Source: Amyelois transitella (lineage: Eukaryota; Arthropoda; Insecta; Lepidoptera; Pyralidae). From it: a stretch of DNA of 64,000 nt. Location: positions 3,016,001 to 3,080,000 of the forward strand of contig NC_083522.1 of assembly GCF_032362555.1 (NCBI RefSeq). The letters run 5' to 3'. The position numbers were made by a program, and so were the translations under genes. Below the pieces are notes generated by a model. The model saw nothing but the letters and a program-made list of their open reading frames with translations. It ran no database searches and was not told where the DNA came from. Of the stretch, positions 12,101-24,500 are shown piece by piece. How positions within the stretch are numbered: the stretch's first letter is position 1; every line of letters begins with the position of its first letter.

Positions 12101-14061
12101 TACCGTATTAGGTACTTATTGGGTAAGTTACTCTTATTGGTACTCTTTTGAACTCCTATAAGAGCACACTATAAGGTAGGTACTCTTTTGAACAGAGTAA
12201 ACTTTGTTCAAAAGAGTACCTATCTATGTATCCAATGGAGGGATCCTGTTTGTTCTCATGATTAAATTTATCATAATATGGTTTGTCATAAGGCCTTTCT
12301 CATAATTTTTCTAACATAATAATTGATTCACATAAAGTTTATTGCTATAATGCTTGTGTAGGCATAATGTTAGTTTATAATAATGAGTTTTGCTATAAAA
12401 TAGTATATCATAATGGGTTTGTCATAACAGTTATAGTCATAATCATAGTTTATTATAATTTATTTAGTTCATAAATTCTATTCTAACTCTATTTTAAACC
12501 CTTATAAGTGGCTAAAATTTGAATAAGTTTTTTCATAAGATTTTCTAACGAGAAAACGAGAGAATTTTGTTGATGGTTTCCTGAACCTGAAAATGTAAGA
12601 CATTAACATTTCAATAAGTATTTTCACTTTAAATTACTTAAAAACACTAGTATAGGTTAAGGTACATATAAGTTTGATAATTTTTCCTTTGGTAAATTCA
12701 GAGAAAAATTGATTACCGCCGAAAGTGGCCACTTTTGGCGGTAATCAATTTCCCTCGGCGGTTTTGAAAGGAAAAAATATGAAACTGCGAAAAATACTAT
12801 GTGTTATTTACTATGACACTATGGGATTAGATTTTTAAAATATGATACGGAATTTATAGACGAGTGGCGCTAGTTTCGCTGCACTAGTCGTCTTAATGAC
12901 TTAATGTATCATATGACAACCATACTAGTAGTATTATAAATGCGGAAGTTATCATGCTTGTAATTTTGTGAATTTGGATGTTTGTTCTCAATCACGCTGA
13001 AACGGCTGAACTGATTTGGATGAAATTCTGAACGGGAATAGTACAATCAACTTAAGCTTAGACAATGTATAAATTTGAACGCGGGCGAATTGCGGGAAAA
13101 AAGCTAGTATTTTTAATAAATATATACCTATTAAGTACTAAATCAAACTTGACAGTTTATCATTACGTAGTGTAAATAAGTTGAAATTTCTTGTGAGCAA
13201 AACCAAAACAATAATTACAGAACTAACTTAAAACCTCATTTAGTCAAGCCCACATTCCTATAAAACTATTCAAACCATTAGGACTTAAAAATAAGTTCAA
13301 AAGGTTTTGCACACCTTCATTAGAAATGTCACTTACCTTCCATTTTCAAAAATACACTTGTTATGCCACTTATAATCACTTGAAACAACGTTTCTGTATG
13401 TTCGCGTTAGATTTCGAATGTCAACTAAAAGTATGTAAGCCTAAAACATGTAAAAACTGGTTGAAATACTGTATTCTTTTCCACATGGCTGAAGACACAG
13501 GAGGCGTGTCATGTAATCGTATGGCGCTTGACCCGGCAGCCGTGTCACATAGTTTTTGTTGAACGCCATTAGTAAAAGTTTGCAAAATTAGGCATCGCAA
13601 TGAATCGGTTAATAATAAATAATTGAAATTTGAAATGATCGTAGGACTCCGAGCTACGCGAGTCACTCCGGGTGGAGTCCGACCCGTCTCGGAAGAACAA
13701 CACGCCGCCCCGCAAGACTAGCACCCCGTCCAGGATCCGCGCGCTTTTCAAGAAACACGACACCACCGATGTAAGTTTATTTCATTTTTACCGACACCAA
13801 AAAGGTTCTTTTACACACATTACCTCTTTTTATGTATTAGATTCTATTCTCAGAAAGGTTCATATGTATAAATGCTATCCGTGCGAAACCGGGGCAGATC
13901 GCTAGTCATTAATAATGACAATATTTTTTTGCACAATATGACGTTGCAGCGAGTCATCAAACTTTAAAGCATACTTCTTTTGTTACAAAGACTAAAAATA
14001 CGTTTTTTTTTTTCAGGGTACTCCTCGCACCAAACGACTAAGTATTTTTCGGAAGAAATAA
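123..14061 (+). CDS. NuMA/Mud-like giant coiled-coil spindle protein, 3' part (13 exons)
   Basis: The 5' end lies outside the window. Exons: 123-220, 313-1756, 2124-2558, 2630-3958, 4083-4421, 4687-6087, 6210-7381, 7717-7971, 8749-8860, 9198-9418, 10009-10116, 13645-13770, 14017-14061. All join in frame with GT-AG sites and give about 2360 residues ending in TAA. The first ~2000 residues are almost pure Glu/Lys/Leu coiled coil. The last exons are basic and Ser/Pro-rich. Exon 9198-9418 reads LRWRNSLCPPHLKSSYPAE, matching the LGN/Pins-binding segment of vertebrate NuMA (ELQQRNRVCPPHLKTCYP). The next exon has TSTRQQRKE, like NuMA TTRQQRKR. The family links dynein and cortical LGN/Pins to spindle poles. 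The tail ends in small basic motifs (RIRALFKK, RLSIFRKK). The N-terminal domain cannot be checked. The coiled coil alone would also fit CENP-E or myosin-like proteins; the C-terminal motifs decide for NuMA. Confidence 0.82.
1797..2075 (+). mobile_element. Helitron-like non-autonomous element
   Basis: The element starts TCTATACTAATATTATAAAG and ends in a short GC hairpin followed by CTAG, inserted between A (1796) and T (2076), as Helitrons do. Related copies lie at 27052, 29323 and 46446 (reversed). It sits in an intron of the NuMA-like gene and has no coding capacity. Confidence 0.8.
5133..6015 (+). repeat. Coding repeats of 42 and 31 residues in the coiled coil
   Basis: Within exon 4687-6087 the protein consists of degenerate repeats built on the pattern LKKDLEAKELELEMLKEAKE then AEVQRLKQKLEAAE. 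Full units are 42 residues (six heptads). At least two units are 31 residues and lack an 11-residue block covering the KEAKEAEVQRL part. Units are joined by a variable AExLTDK-like linker. The repeats look like recent in-gene expansion compared with the non-repetitive coiled coil around them. Confidence 0.8.
6126..6168 (-). mobile_element. Short RTE LINE 3'-end fragment
   Basis: The sequence CTCTTTCCCGGAGAGGTAG and its flank match the reverse complement of the last coding part of the RTE element at 47322-49808. Only about 40 bp remain, in an intron of the NuMA-like gene. Confidence 0.5.
8163..8390 (+). mobile_element. SINE-like retroposon, full length, with target duplication
   Basis: This is a near full-length copy of the most common repeat in the window. 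It starts GTGCCGTGTGGTTCCCGGCACC and ends CGTGATTATATGTATGTATG. It is flanked by an exact 12-bp direct repeat TAAAATCAATAT at 8151-8162 and 8391-8402, so both ends are firm. No ORF. It lies in an intron of the NuMA-like gene. Confidence 0.85.
8884..9005 (-). mobile_element. SINE-like retroposon, 3' half
   Basis: A diverged reverse-strand fragment of the same (ATGT)n-tailed family. The tail at 8884-8900 is followed by the conserved AATTGAGATT-containing part, and the SINE 5' half is missing. It lies in an intron of the NuMA-like gene. Confidence 0.6.
9198..9418 (+). CDS. NuMA-like LGN/Pins-binding exon
   Basis: This exon of the coiled-coil gene encodes an acidic stretch (MSDEEGEVFDN), a Pro-rich linker, then the conserved peptide LRWRNSLCPPHLKSSYPAE, followed by an acidic DEEDIK end. 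In NuMA the corresponding peptide binds the TPR groove of LGN/Pins and couples spindle poles to the cortex. It enters in phase 1 and leaves in phase 0, and both splice sites are consensus. It is the strongest evidence for the identity of the whole gene. Confidence 0.82.
9815..9946 (+). mobile_element. RTE LINE 3'-end fragment, 5'-truncated
   Basis: This matches the last ~130 bp of the RTE element at 47322-49808, including CTACCCCTCCGGGAAAGAGG and the (ATGT)n tail. A direct repeat TAGTTTCG at 9807-9814 and 9947-9954 looks like the target duplication. It is an intronic insertion in the NuMA-like gene. Confidence 0.7.
11283..11460 (+). mobile_element. Helitron-like fragment
   Basis: It begins near TCTTTAATATAAAAATGAA and ends CGGGCGAAGCCGGGGCGAGCAG then CTAG, followed by T (11461). 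The 3' hairpin and CTAG end are typical of lepidopteran Helitrons. No coding capacity. Confidence 0.65.
12177..12222. repeat. Hairpin-forming inverted repeat
   Basis: Arms of 22 bp (12177-12198 and 12201-12222) are reverse complements with one mismatch and only two bases between them. The core is TAGGTACTCTTTTGAACA. A third partial copy (GGTACTCTTTTGAAC) lies at about 12139-12153. Confidence 0.75.
12706..12751. repeat. 46-bp near-perfect palindrome
   Basis: Two 23-bp arms meet at TGG^CCA with no spacer and differ at one base. The arm core is ATTGATTACCGCC. It is non-coding and lies in the large intron of the NuMA-like gene; no function can be read from it. Confidence 0.8.
12929..13107 (+). 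mobile_element. Helitron-like element, decayed
   Basis: It contains the family-like opening ATTATAAATGCGGA and an internal AACGGCTGAACTGATTTGGATG segment, common in lepidopteran Helitrons, and ends GAACGCGGGCGAATTGCGGG...CTAG followed by T. The left end is approximate. Confidence 0.55.
13850..13905 (+). mobile_element. Helitron-like 3'-end remnant
   Basis: Short 3' end only: AAATGCTATCCGTGCGAAAC, a GC stretch, then CTAG at 13902-13905 followed by T. It sits in the last intron of the NuMA-like gene. Confidence 0.45.
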
Positions 14062-14098
14062 TAAATGAATCATTTTGTTTGTATTAACGAAATTGTTG

Positions 14099-14104
14099 AA
14101 TAAA
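14099..14104 (+). terminator. Poly(A) signal of the NuMA-like gene
   Basis: AATAAA lies about 40 bp after the TAA stop at 14059-14061, followed by T-rich sequence. It fits the normal distance for a short 3' UTR. Confidence 0.7.
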
Positions 14105-15012
14105 CCTAATAATTTATTTTTATTTTGAATTTTATTTTAACACTAAGATTTTCAGTTAAAAGTAGCATAGGTCACTCACACACTGCTGAAAGTCTATTGA
14201 ATCCTCAATATAAGTTTTTTTTTTCAAAAGTAATAATATGTATAAACGTCTTTTTTGATATGTGAAGAATTTGCAAAAAGCAAAAACGAACAATGGGAGC
14301 GTCGCAATCGGACTAAATCTAGATCGAGGGCTCTTCAAAGTAACTGCCGACCAACCTTATGTTTAACCGTTCATTCCTCACCTCGAGTGAGGAAATTCCT
14401 GATGATGAGGGCGCCGGAGCCGAGAAAGAAAGAATAAAACGGCATAAGTAGAAATAACTTATGTTTGTAGAATATTGGTTTTTATTTAATTCGCCATTCG
14501 ATATTTTACAAATTATTTACAAGTAGTGGGTAAAAAAATTGTTATAACTTTTGTAAAAAGGGAACAGCCTCTTATCGACATCCTTTTTTTTGAAGTCGGG
14601 TAAAATTAAGAAAACCTCTTTCAAAAATTTCTTAAAACCGCAGCAAAATCAGTTCAGCAAAACGCGATAACATACATACATACAGGTCAAACTGAGAACC
14701 ACTTCTTTTTGAAAGTGGTTAAGAACGAAAATCGGTGGACTTTATAATCTTAAAAAGTAGTGAAAACATCAAAACCCACCAAAAACATTGTAAAAATACA
14801 AAATTAGGCCCGTGTGGGGATCGAACTCGCTTTGTTTATCGTAATTTTATCTATGTATTTGATAATCTCGGAAAGTTGGGAACTGCTTTTGTTCCTGTTT
14901 GAAATGTTGTAAAGCCAGAACAGGTTGCTAGTATTTAATAAATCTCACTTTTTATTCACATACATTTAAATAATGGAGGACATTAAGATACTTTTCACGC
15001 TGGCTTAAGCTA
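14105..15012. other. Intergenic region between NuMA-like gene and NUDT2
   Basis: The two genes converge here. I see no exon. There is a small Helitron-like remnant at 14868-14931 ending in CTAG and a repeat-like segment with CATACATACATACA at about 14670-14690. The NUDT2 poly(A) signal lies near its right end. Confidence 0.6.
14951..14956 (-). terminator. Poly(A) signal of NUDT2
   Basis: TTTATT on the plus strand, AATAAA on the gene strand, lies about 57 bp after the NUDT2 stop codon (15013-15015). Confidence 0.6.
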
Positions 15013-16804
<1,792 letters not shown>

Positions 16805-17350
16805 TTAGCTACAAAGTTACTACCTACCTACCTAGGAATATATACCTACACTTATAAGCGTTTATTTACTATCTACCTAATTAGGTACCTAGTTTTCTTT
16901 ATACACTGGTAATAAACTTTGTAAACAGTAGTGTTGCATTGCCAACGATAGTTTATCTATAGGCTATCAATAGTTCTGAGTAAAAGCAGTACAATAGTAT
17001 CGATAGCGCAGTTACAGTGGATAAATAACATAGAGAACCCGCCAAATAATTGAATTGACATCTAGTTTAGAGATTTGCTCCGATGCGAAATATTGAGAAC
17101 CGGTGAAATTAACCGGCTTTTCAGCATTCACCTGTGATTAACTGCAGATCACCGATTTTAGCGTAAAAAAAAAATAGAATTTTACTTTTAAACGGATTTT
17201 TGATAAAAATCAGATAGGATCATTAATTATTAAATCAAAAATTTGCATCAGAATATAAACAACAATAAAAGATGATTTTGATTAAAAAGCATAACATTTC
17301 GACAACATCATTATGCAATATTCTTCTCCTGACATTTAGGACATAGTTAC

Positions 17351-17396
17351 ATACATCTTAAAATGACGCCTCTTTCCCGAAGGGGTAGGCAGATAC
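17351..17396 (-). mobile_element. RTE LINE tail fragment
   Basis: ACGCCTCTTTCCCGAAGGGG and its flank are the reverse complement of the RTE 3' end seen at 49765-49800. Only about 45 bp are kept. Confidence 0.5.
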
Positions 17397-17568
17397 ATCA
17401 TTTACTAGTTACGATCTCTGTAATCTTGACATCAGCGACAACCTGTGTCAGTGTTGTTTGACGGTATTGTACCGAGCTGGTTTGACCATGGAGCGCCGCC
17501 CAGAGGTTCTTTGCATCTCGGACTCAAGTGGAGCCGCTGGGTACATGAGGTCTTTTCCGAGCTGTGTT

Positions 17569-17815
17569 TTTCCAAGGCTCAGCACTCAAAGAAAATGAAG
17601 AAAAACAATTGCCAATATTGTACTCCTCAAGATCTAGGCTAAATTTCATCAAATTCGTTGTAAAATCATTAAGTAATGGTTTACCAATAACTTAACGACC
17701 ATATTTTTGATTTTCCATTGATACCAATAACTTAATAACTAAACGCTTTGCTGGGGTACATAGTGGCCACCATTTGTCCCCTCAGAAACTCAGAAAATCT
17801 GCTCGTCTCAGCCGT
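17569..17815 (+). repeat. Dispersed repeat, copy 2
   Basis: Same family as 15322-15567, in direct orientation. It ends in the same CCACCATTTGTCCCCTCAGA and AACTCAGAAAATCTGCTC segments. In both cases a SINE-like copy lies close downstream. Confidence 0.65.
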
Positions 17816-17923
17816 TAATCTGTTACTGTTAATCTTATAAATAAAATACTTGAGGCCTTTTCCGCGCTGTGTACTCATAGTATGAACTAGCTAAATATAA
17901 ATAAATGAATCAAATAATCAACC

Positions 17924-18178
17924 ATGTAGTGCCCGGCACCAATGCAGAAAAAATAGGACTACTCCATTGCTTTCCCATGGATGTCATAAAAGGTGACTAA
18001 GGGATAGGGTTATAAAATTGGGATTTTTCTTTTAGACGAAAGGCTAGCAACTTGTCATATTTGAATCTCAATTCTATTATTATGCCAAACAGCTGAACGT
18101 GGACTCTCGATCTTTCAAGACTATTGGCTCTGTCTACCCCACAAGGGATTATATAGACATGATTATATGTATGTATGT
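17924..18178 (+). mobile_element. SINE-like retroposon
   Basis: Forward copy of the family at 8163, from GTGCCCGGCACCAATGCAG to the (ATGT)n tail. Flanks AATAATCAACC (17913-17923) and AATTATCAACC (18179-18189) look like an 11-bp target duplication with one change. Confidence 0.75.
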
Positions 18179-18565
18179 AATTATCAACCTTATCACACAG
18201 AAGCATATGAAAATCATGTTTAAAACGGATCATTATTTATTAAATTAATTTAAATAAGTAACCCGGAAACCGGTGAAGAACCGGTTCTTACAAGTTTTTT
18301 TTCACCGGTGAAAAACCGATAAAACCGATTTACTGCTCCGAAGCAAACCTCTATGACTGTCATTTTATGAACGTCAGTTGGGAGCCGTAGCCAGCCGTTT
18401 TCGCAGTATTCGCAGCTGTAATTTGAAGTACGAGTACATAATAAGAGGTGTTTTCGGGTTTCTTCGTGTTACCATAGTATAGATAAGAATAAGAATGATG
18501 GCCTGAAATTATTTTCGCCGGCGGAATATTCCTAGTGATATTTTCCCAGCAATATCCTTAATATC

Positions 18566-21500
18566 ATGGATTCTTCTACCCAAGATGATACGGAAAAGAC
18601 TGTTTCGCCAAATTTAAAGCAAAAGTCCCGTGGAATAAAGCGGAAGCGGTTTGTATATTTCAAACATTACAATACATACACAGATCATGTCTTTATCACT
18701 AATGCGGCAAACAAAGCCAACAGTTTCAAAATTACTTGAAGGCCAAGTTCATCTGGATGGCAATGATGAGTAGATTCAAGAGAGAGACAGATTGCTTGCC
18801 TATCGCCTAAAAGAGGAATTTCAAGTTTAGAAACTTTCATTACGTATGTACGGAAAAAGAAGCAGCGCTGGCGCACTCTGCATGTTAGACTTATTAACAT
18901 ACGAAATGGATAAATAGAGATCAGATAAGAATAATTTATTTATCTTATAGTCACATTCATTATGGTTGTGACACAATTCATCCCACACTAGTCAACACTT
19001 GTATCTTCGGAATCATGAAGTTGCTCATTAAAAACAAACAATTTTAATAATAATCCCTGTTGTCATGATGTACTGCCGCTTCTTCTTCACTTGTGCTTTG
19101 AAAGGTAGAAAAAAATTAACTAAGTTATGTTGACATCATTAGGCAATACCTGTACCATGTTTTAAATATAAATCTATTTCTTTTTCATAGCTGATTTTGT
19201 GTAAAAGGTTGTGACATTAAGATCTATTTACAGTAAATCCAGTGGCAGCAGCAGTTCAGATATAGATGATGTGCTTCCAGAAAATACTCTTGAAGTTGAG
19301 AACAACCTACATATGTCAGCAGTTAAAAATAATTTGGATGATACAAGTGTTAAGAAGATTTTAAAAGTAAGCTCATAAACATTAAATAAAATCTGTGTGA
19401 GAGTAAGATATGAAATTAATGATGAGTTTGATCTTATATATTACTTTTGTCGGATCTGATACACTCTGATATATTTTCTATTTATTTTAAAATAAAATAG
19501 ATTCAGTAGGCCATCAGATTTGGATAGCTGCTAGCTAGCCCATCACCTTAAAGAAGAATCCCAAGTTTATTAGCACATACTTTTTCAGAAATCAGTTGAC
19601 CTTACCTGTTCAAATGTAAAGATATATATCTATTTTCAGAAAGTAGTCACCAACACCCATGTTTTGGCGTTAGTCAAGCTTCAAGAGGAGGAGGAGATGG
19701 GGACCAGTGAAGATGGTGGTCACATTCCTAAACTGACTAGGTCCAAAGTAAAGTGAGTAATCTATAGAGATATATAACCCAAAAGAACCCAAACCCAAAC
19801 TTCTGGGTTGAACGGGTGAGGTGAAATTTGGCATACAAATATTTAATTTAGATATAGGCTTTCTAAAATATAGGATTTGCAAAATTCTCGCGGGAATGGT
19901 CCACATTCTATTCTAAATTTGGATAATTGTGAAGTTGACATTGTTGAAGAAAATGCTGCAGTGCAGTTTGTTACCGCTTCTTCTGCACTGACGCCTTGGA
20001 AGCGGCAGTAAACTTAGTTTTGAGTAATTTATTTGACGTCAACCAATGTTGTGAAACCAAAAGTTTTGACAATTATAAAGAGATATGAAGTATCCTATAA
20101 TAATGAATAAAAATTTTGAATTTGAATGGACCCACATACTGCAGCAGCAGTTCCAATAATAGAGTGAGATGCAAACTGATTTTATAAAGAAATATGAGCT
20201 GGAAAGATATTTGTTTCAATATTACAGGCTAAGAATGACTTTCTGGTTTCTTTATGTTTGTAAATGGCATTGACTTCTGGTGAAAATGTTGCAGCATAGT
20301 AGATATAATCATTCTTATGTTAACATCGTTAAGCAATACTTTGTATCCTATTTTGGAAGTAAATCTGTTTCATGAACTCAAACTAACTATGTACATAACT
20401 CTACTAACTACTACATAAGCAATGTACATGGCCGAAGTGGGATTACAACGTGTTCCTCTATGCGCGCCAAACATTTTGATTGGACACAATGATTATATGT
20501 ACACCTACATATGTAAATGCATGAAATGTTACAAGGCACCTTCTTTACAGAGAGTTAAAGAAAGTATCATCAGGCAAGCCGGCTTGGAACCTAGACAACT
20601 TGGAGCTGACGCCGATCAAGCACATCCCCGTGAAGACCAGGCCGGAGGTGAAGGCTCTGATCGCTCAGGAGTTGCCAGAGGACGAGGATGATGATGAGTA
20701 CCAGCCCACACATGATGATGTACCGGTATTCATAATCAATTATATTATTTTATAGGTGGTAATGGAAAAGATAGAATAAAGCGGCCGTTGCCCACTGGCA
20801 TATTAGATTGATTTATTGGAATAAAACCAAAAATATATAAAATGAGATATTTTTAGCATTAGTCCCAACACTAATGAATGGGAGCGAGAATTAGGTGTGG
20901 CAGAAGAGGCATGAAAAGATCTCTTCGCCACAAGTCACAACAGCCATTCGCACTTTCAGTCAATAACAGCTAGGAGTCTTAATCGCGCAAGCTAAGATTT
21001 CACGGATTAGACACAGATTAGGCATGACATCTACGACCGTCCGTCGACCCCAAACTATCGCTTCCGCTACAGTCGTGAGTTCGTGACCTTGACCACATCA
21101 TCAATTCTATTTGTACCTGCATTCTCATTTCCATCCATCAAATTTCGCCTTTGGGCATCCGTTATTGCAGAGTGACGACGATCAGACCCTGGAGTCATGT
21201 AGCGACCTGGACTCGCAACCAAGGACTCCGGCTACTCCCAATAATCAGCAGCCTGTGAATAGCCCTCGTGTAGTGAAGGACGGCCCATTTGTAGTGCCTC
21301 AAGTAAGCATGCAAACGTCACATAACATGGAACTACCATGTCTATAAGAAAAATAGAATTTAAAATTACTTCTTTTATTTATTCTGAAGATTAATCTTAA
21401 ATAACTTCTTTTCATGCATTATATCTTTTTTATGCGGCTAAGCGGTCGGGTAGGTGCTGAGAATTTAAATGTTGCGGACTAGTCATTAAAGTTTACTATG

Positions 21501-24500
21501 AAAAAATTAACAAGAATGTGGCGACCACGCAGCGGCTGCTCGACAACATTCATTTATATAAATGCGCCCTTATTCAAACGACTAGATGTTACTATCTCTG
21601 GATTTTAATGTCATCAGGTTATTGTGTGGGTATTGTCTTTGCTACTTTTCCTACTAATAAACATTTATATGGGTGATTCTCCACTATCGGGAAAATCAAT
21701 GTCCTGAGCAATTTTTAGAATTGTGTGTGGCTATGTTTTTCAAACGATCATTTAATAAGATAGTACAATAAAAGTTCTTTCTAAGCTACCAATTTGTAAA
21801 TAAAAAGAGATTCCCGATTTTTACGAAATATCTTTTCAAAAACCCCAAAAACAGTCCCCTGACCTGTCCCCATTCCAGATTTACAGTTTCTACCAAGACT
21901 TTTTTCTAATTTTGTCCAAAATATGTAGTATTCACAAATACTGTTCTAATGTATGATAAATGAACATAATAAATATTCTGGAATATATTTAAATTTAAGT
22001 TAAATAATAGAAAAATTTTAACTCTAAAGTTTGTCCTAACAATTTGTGAACAGTACCCTGTCATGAATAAAACAAACGAAAAAAAATAATCTAATAGAAG
22101 TAACATATTGCGTTAGCGTGGAACGGAACGACATAGTTGTGAAGTTCGTCCGTATAACAAGTTTGTGTGACCAGCCGCCATCTTCCTGTAGTGCGAAGCA
22201 AGTGTTGAGGCGAACACGTGCCGCGGCCGGATCAAATAACAGTCCCTTGGGTATGTGTTTTATTTTATCATTTTGAAAGATAAGTTAATGAATTATTCGT
22301 AATTATTATGTCATAATCTCTTGTTGAATATGATATTTCGCAATTTTTAAGTAGTACAATGCTATTGCAAATAATCCGAATTTTAGGTTAAATAACCAGT
22401 CCCCTGGCGACAGTCCCCTGTATATTTGAGCGACAGGGGACTGTCTTATTACACAGGGGACTGACTTTAGTTATTTTTTTCTCAGGTAAACTTCACAATG
22501 CCGCCTCAAAAGAAGACTAGGGAAGAAGTATTAGAAAGGAAGAAAGAATTAGAACGTTTAAGATATCAGCGCCTTAAAAATGATCCCCAAAAGAGAGAAG
22601 AAATGAAAGAAAAAGAACGTCTTAAGTATCAAAAGAAAAAAGAAAAAGGCTTAAGAAAACTCGTACGAGACATGACTCCACGTGAACACAGAACTGCAAA
22701 AAAAAATTGGAAAAAACATTGTACTGATTATCGGGCTAGGAAAAAGACATTGAAGGAAACAACTAATGCTTTTGTGAGAGACAACACTCCAAGTTCAGAG
22801 ACTGAGATTTCAGCACCTCCTACAACTGACAATTCTGCAAATAAAAAGAGAAAAAGACATGCGAAGCTATTAAGAGAAAAAGCGAATAGAGACAAAGACA
22901 ATAAGATACTCGAATATAAAAGAAAAGTCGAAAAGTATAAAAAAAGACTGTCAAGACTCGAAAAAACTATAAACCAAAATAAAGATGAAACACCTAACAC
23001 GAAAATTAACAGAATGATTGATGATTCTAACTCGAGAAAAGAAATTGTGAAAAAAGCATTGTTCGGCGAGGTGATGAATAAACAATTGAAAGAAAATTAT
23101 TCACAATTAAAGACCCAAAAAGACAAACAAATATTTTCAAAAGTTGTTGCTGGGACATCAGTACATAAATACAAACTATGGACTACCAAAGACAGTGCTA
23201 TTAACTATAAAATGACAAAAAAATGGAAACCATCTCCTTCTTTGGAAATGCCTAAACGAACACGAATTGACAAAATTTCGAAGAGATGTGCAAAAGTGAT
23301 TAGAGAGTTTTATGAGGATGACAGCAATAGCAGACTAGGTGCTGGAAAAAAGGAATTTATTACAAGAAATTCAATCAAGCATCAAAAACGCTATCTACAA
23401 GATACAGTGCTGAGCTTGTACAAGAAATTTGTAGCTAGTAATTTCAAAATAAGCTATCAAATGTTCTGTCGTTTGCGTCCTTTCTGGGTTGTCAAGCCAA
23501 AAGCTCAAGACCGTGACACTTGTCTTTGTGTCACTCACGCCAACATTGACTTAAAGCTGTCTGGTTTACACGCGGCAAAAATATTGTCGTATAACAGCTA
23601 TCAGAAGTTACTAGAAAATTTATGCTGTGATCGCTATAATGTGGAGTGTTTGTCAAGAAAATGCCTAGTGTGCAATAACAGAACCCCTGCCTACAATGAG
23701 TTTGATGACAACAAACCTATACAATACAAGAAATGGGTATCTGAAAAACAAGAATATTTGGATCCAAAATCTAAAAAGCCTAAGCTAGTGACTAAACACC
23801 TTAAAAAGACTTTGACGCTGCGTCCGCGAGAGTTGATACATGAATTGCATGCTGACCTAGACAAGTTCTTTTGCCACCAAAGAAACATTGTACATCAATT
23901 CAATGCAATCAAACATTTGAAGGAAAATCTTGGCGAAGAAGATATTTTGATACACATGGACTTCTCCGAAAATTATTGTACCAAATACGGAGAAGAGATT
24001 CAACCCTTCCACTTCGGAGGATCTCGAACTCAAATAAGTATTCACACAGTTGTTGTGTATCTCAAAAACTCAATACAATCCTACGCCACCATTTCCAAAA
24101 ACTTGACGCATTCACCCTCAGCTATTTGGGCGCATTTGCAGCCAATTTTCCGAGCAATACAACCTGGAATTAAATATGTTCATTTCCTTAGTGACGGGCC
24201 GGTTACACAATATCGGAACAAAACTATGTTCTTTGTTTTGGCCTCGAGATTATCCAAAGATATTCCAAATCTACAAGGATTTTCGTGGAATTACTCGGAG
24301 GCCGGACATGGCAAGGGTGCACCAGATGGTGTTGGTGCTACTTGCAAGAGGACTGCGGATGCTGTTGTAGCTGCTGGAGGTGATGTCGATACCCTGGAAC
24401 AATTTGTGGAAGTCATCCAAGCTAGATGTCCTGGGATTATTTTCCATACAATAAATGACGAAGATATTCAATCAATTACTGATGCCATTGAAAAGACTTC

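Larger units (their letters stand above)
10117..13644 (+). other. Large repeat-rich intron of the NuMA-like gene
   Basis: This 3.5-kb intron contains no exon that I can recognise. It holds Helitron-like pieces (11283-11460 and about 12929-13107), a hairpin at 12177-12222, a TCATAA-rich stretch at 12250-12480 and a 46-bp palindrome at 12706-12751. An inverted repeat of about 20 bp (TTAACCGATTCATTGCG) occurs near 10669 and, reversed, near 13612, close to the ends of the intron. Confidence 0.6.
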
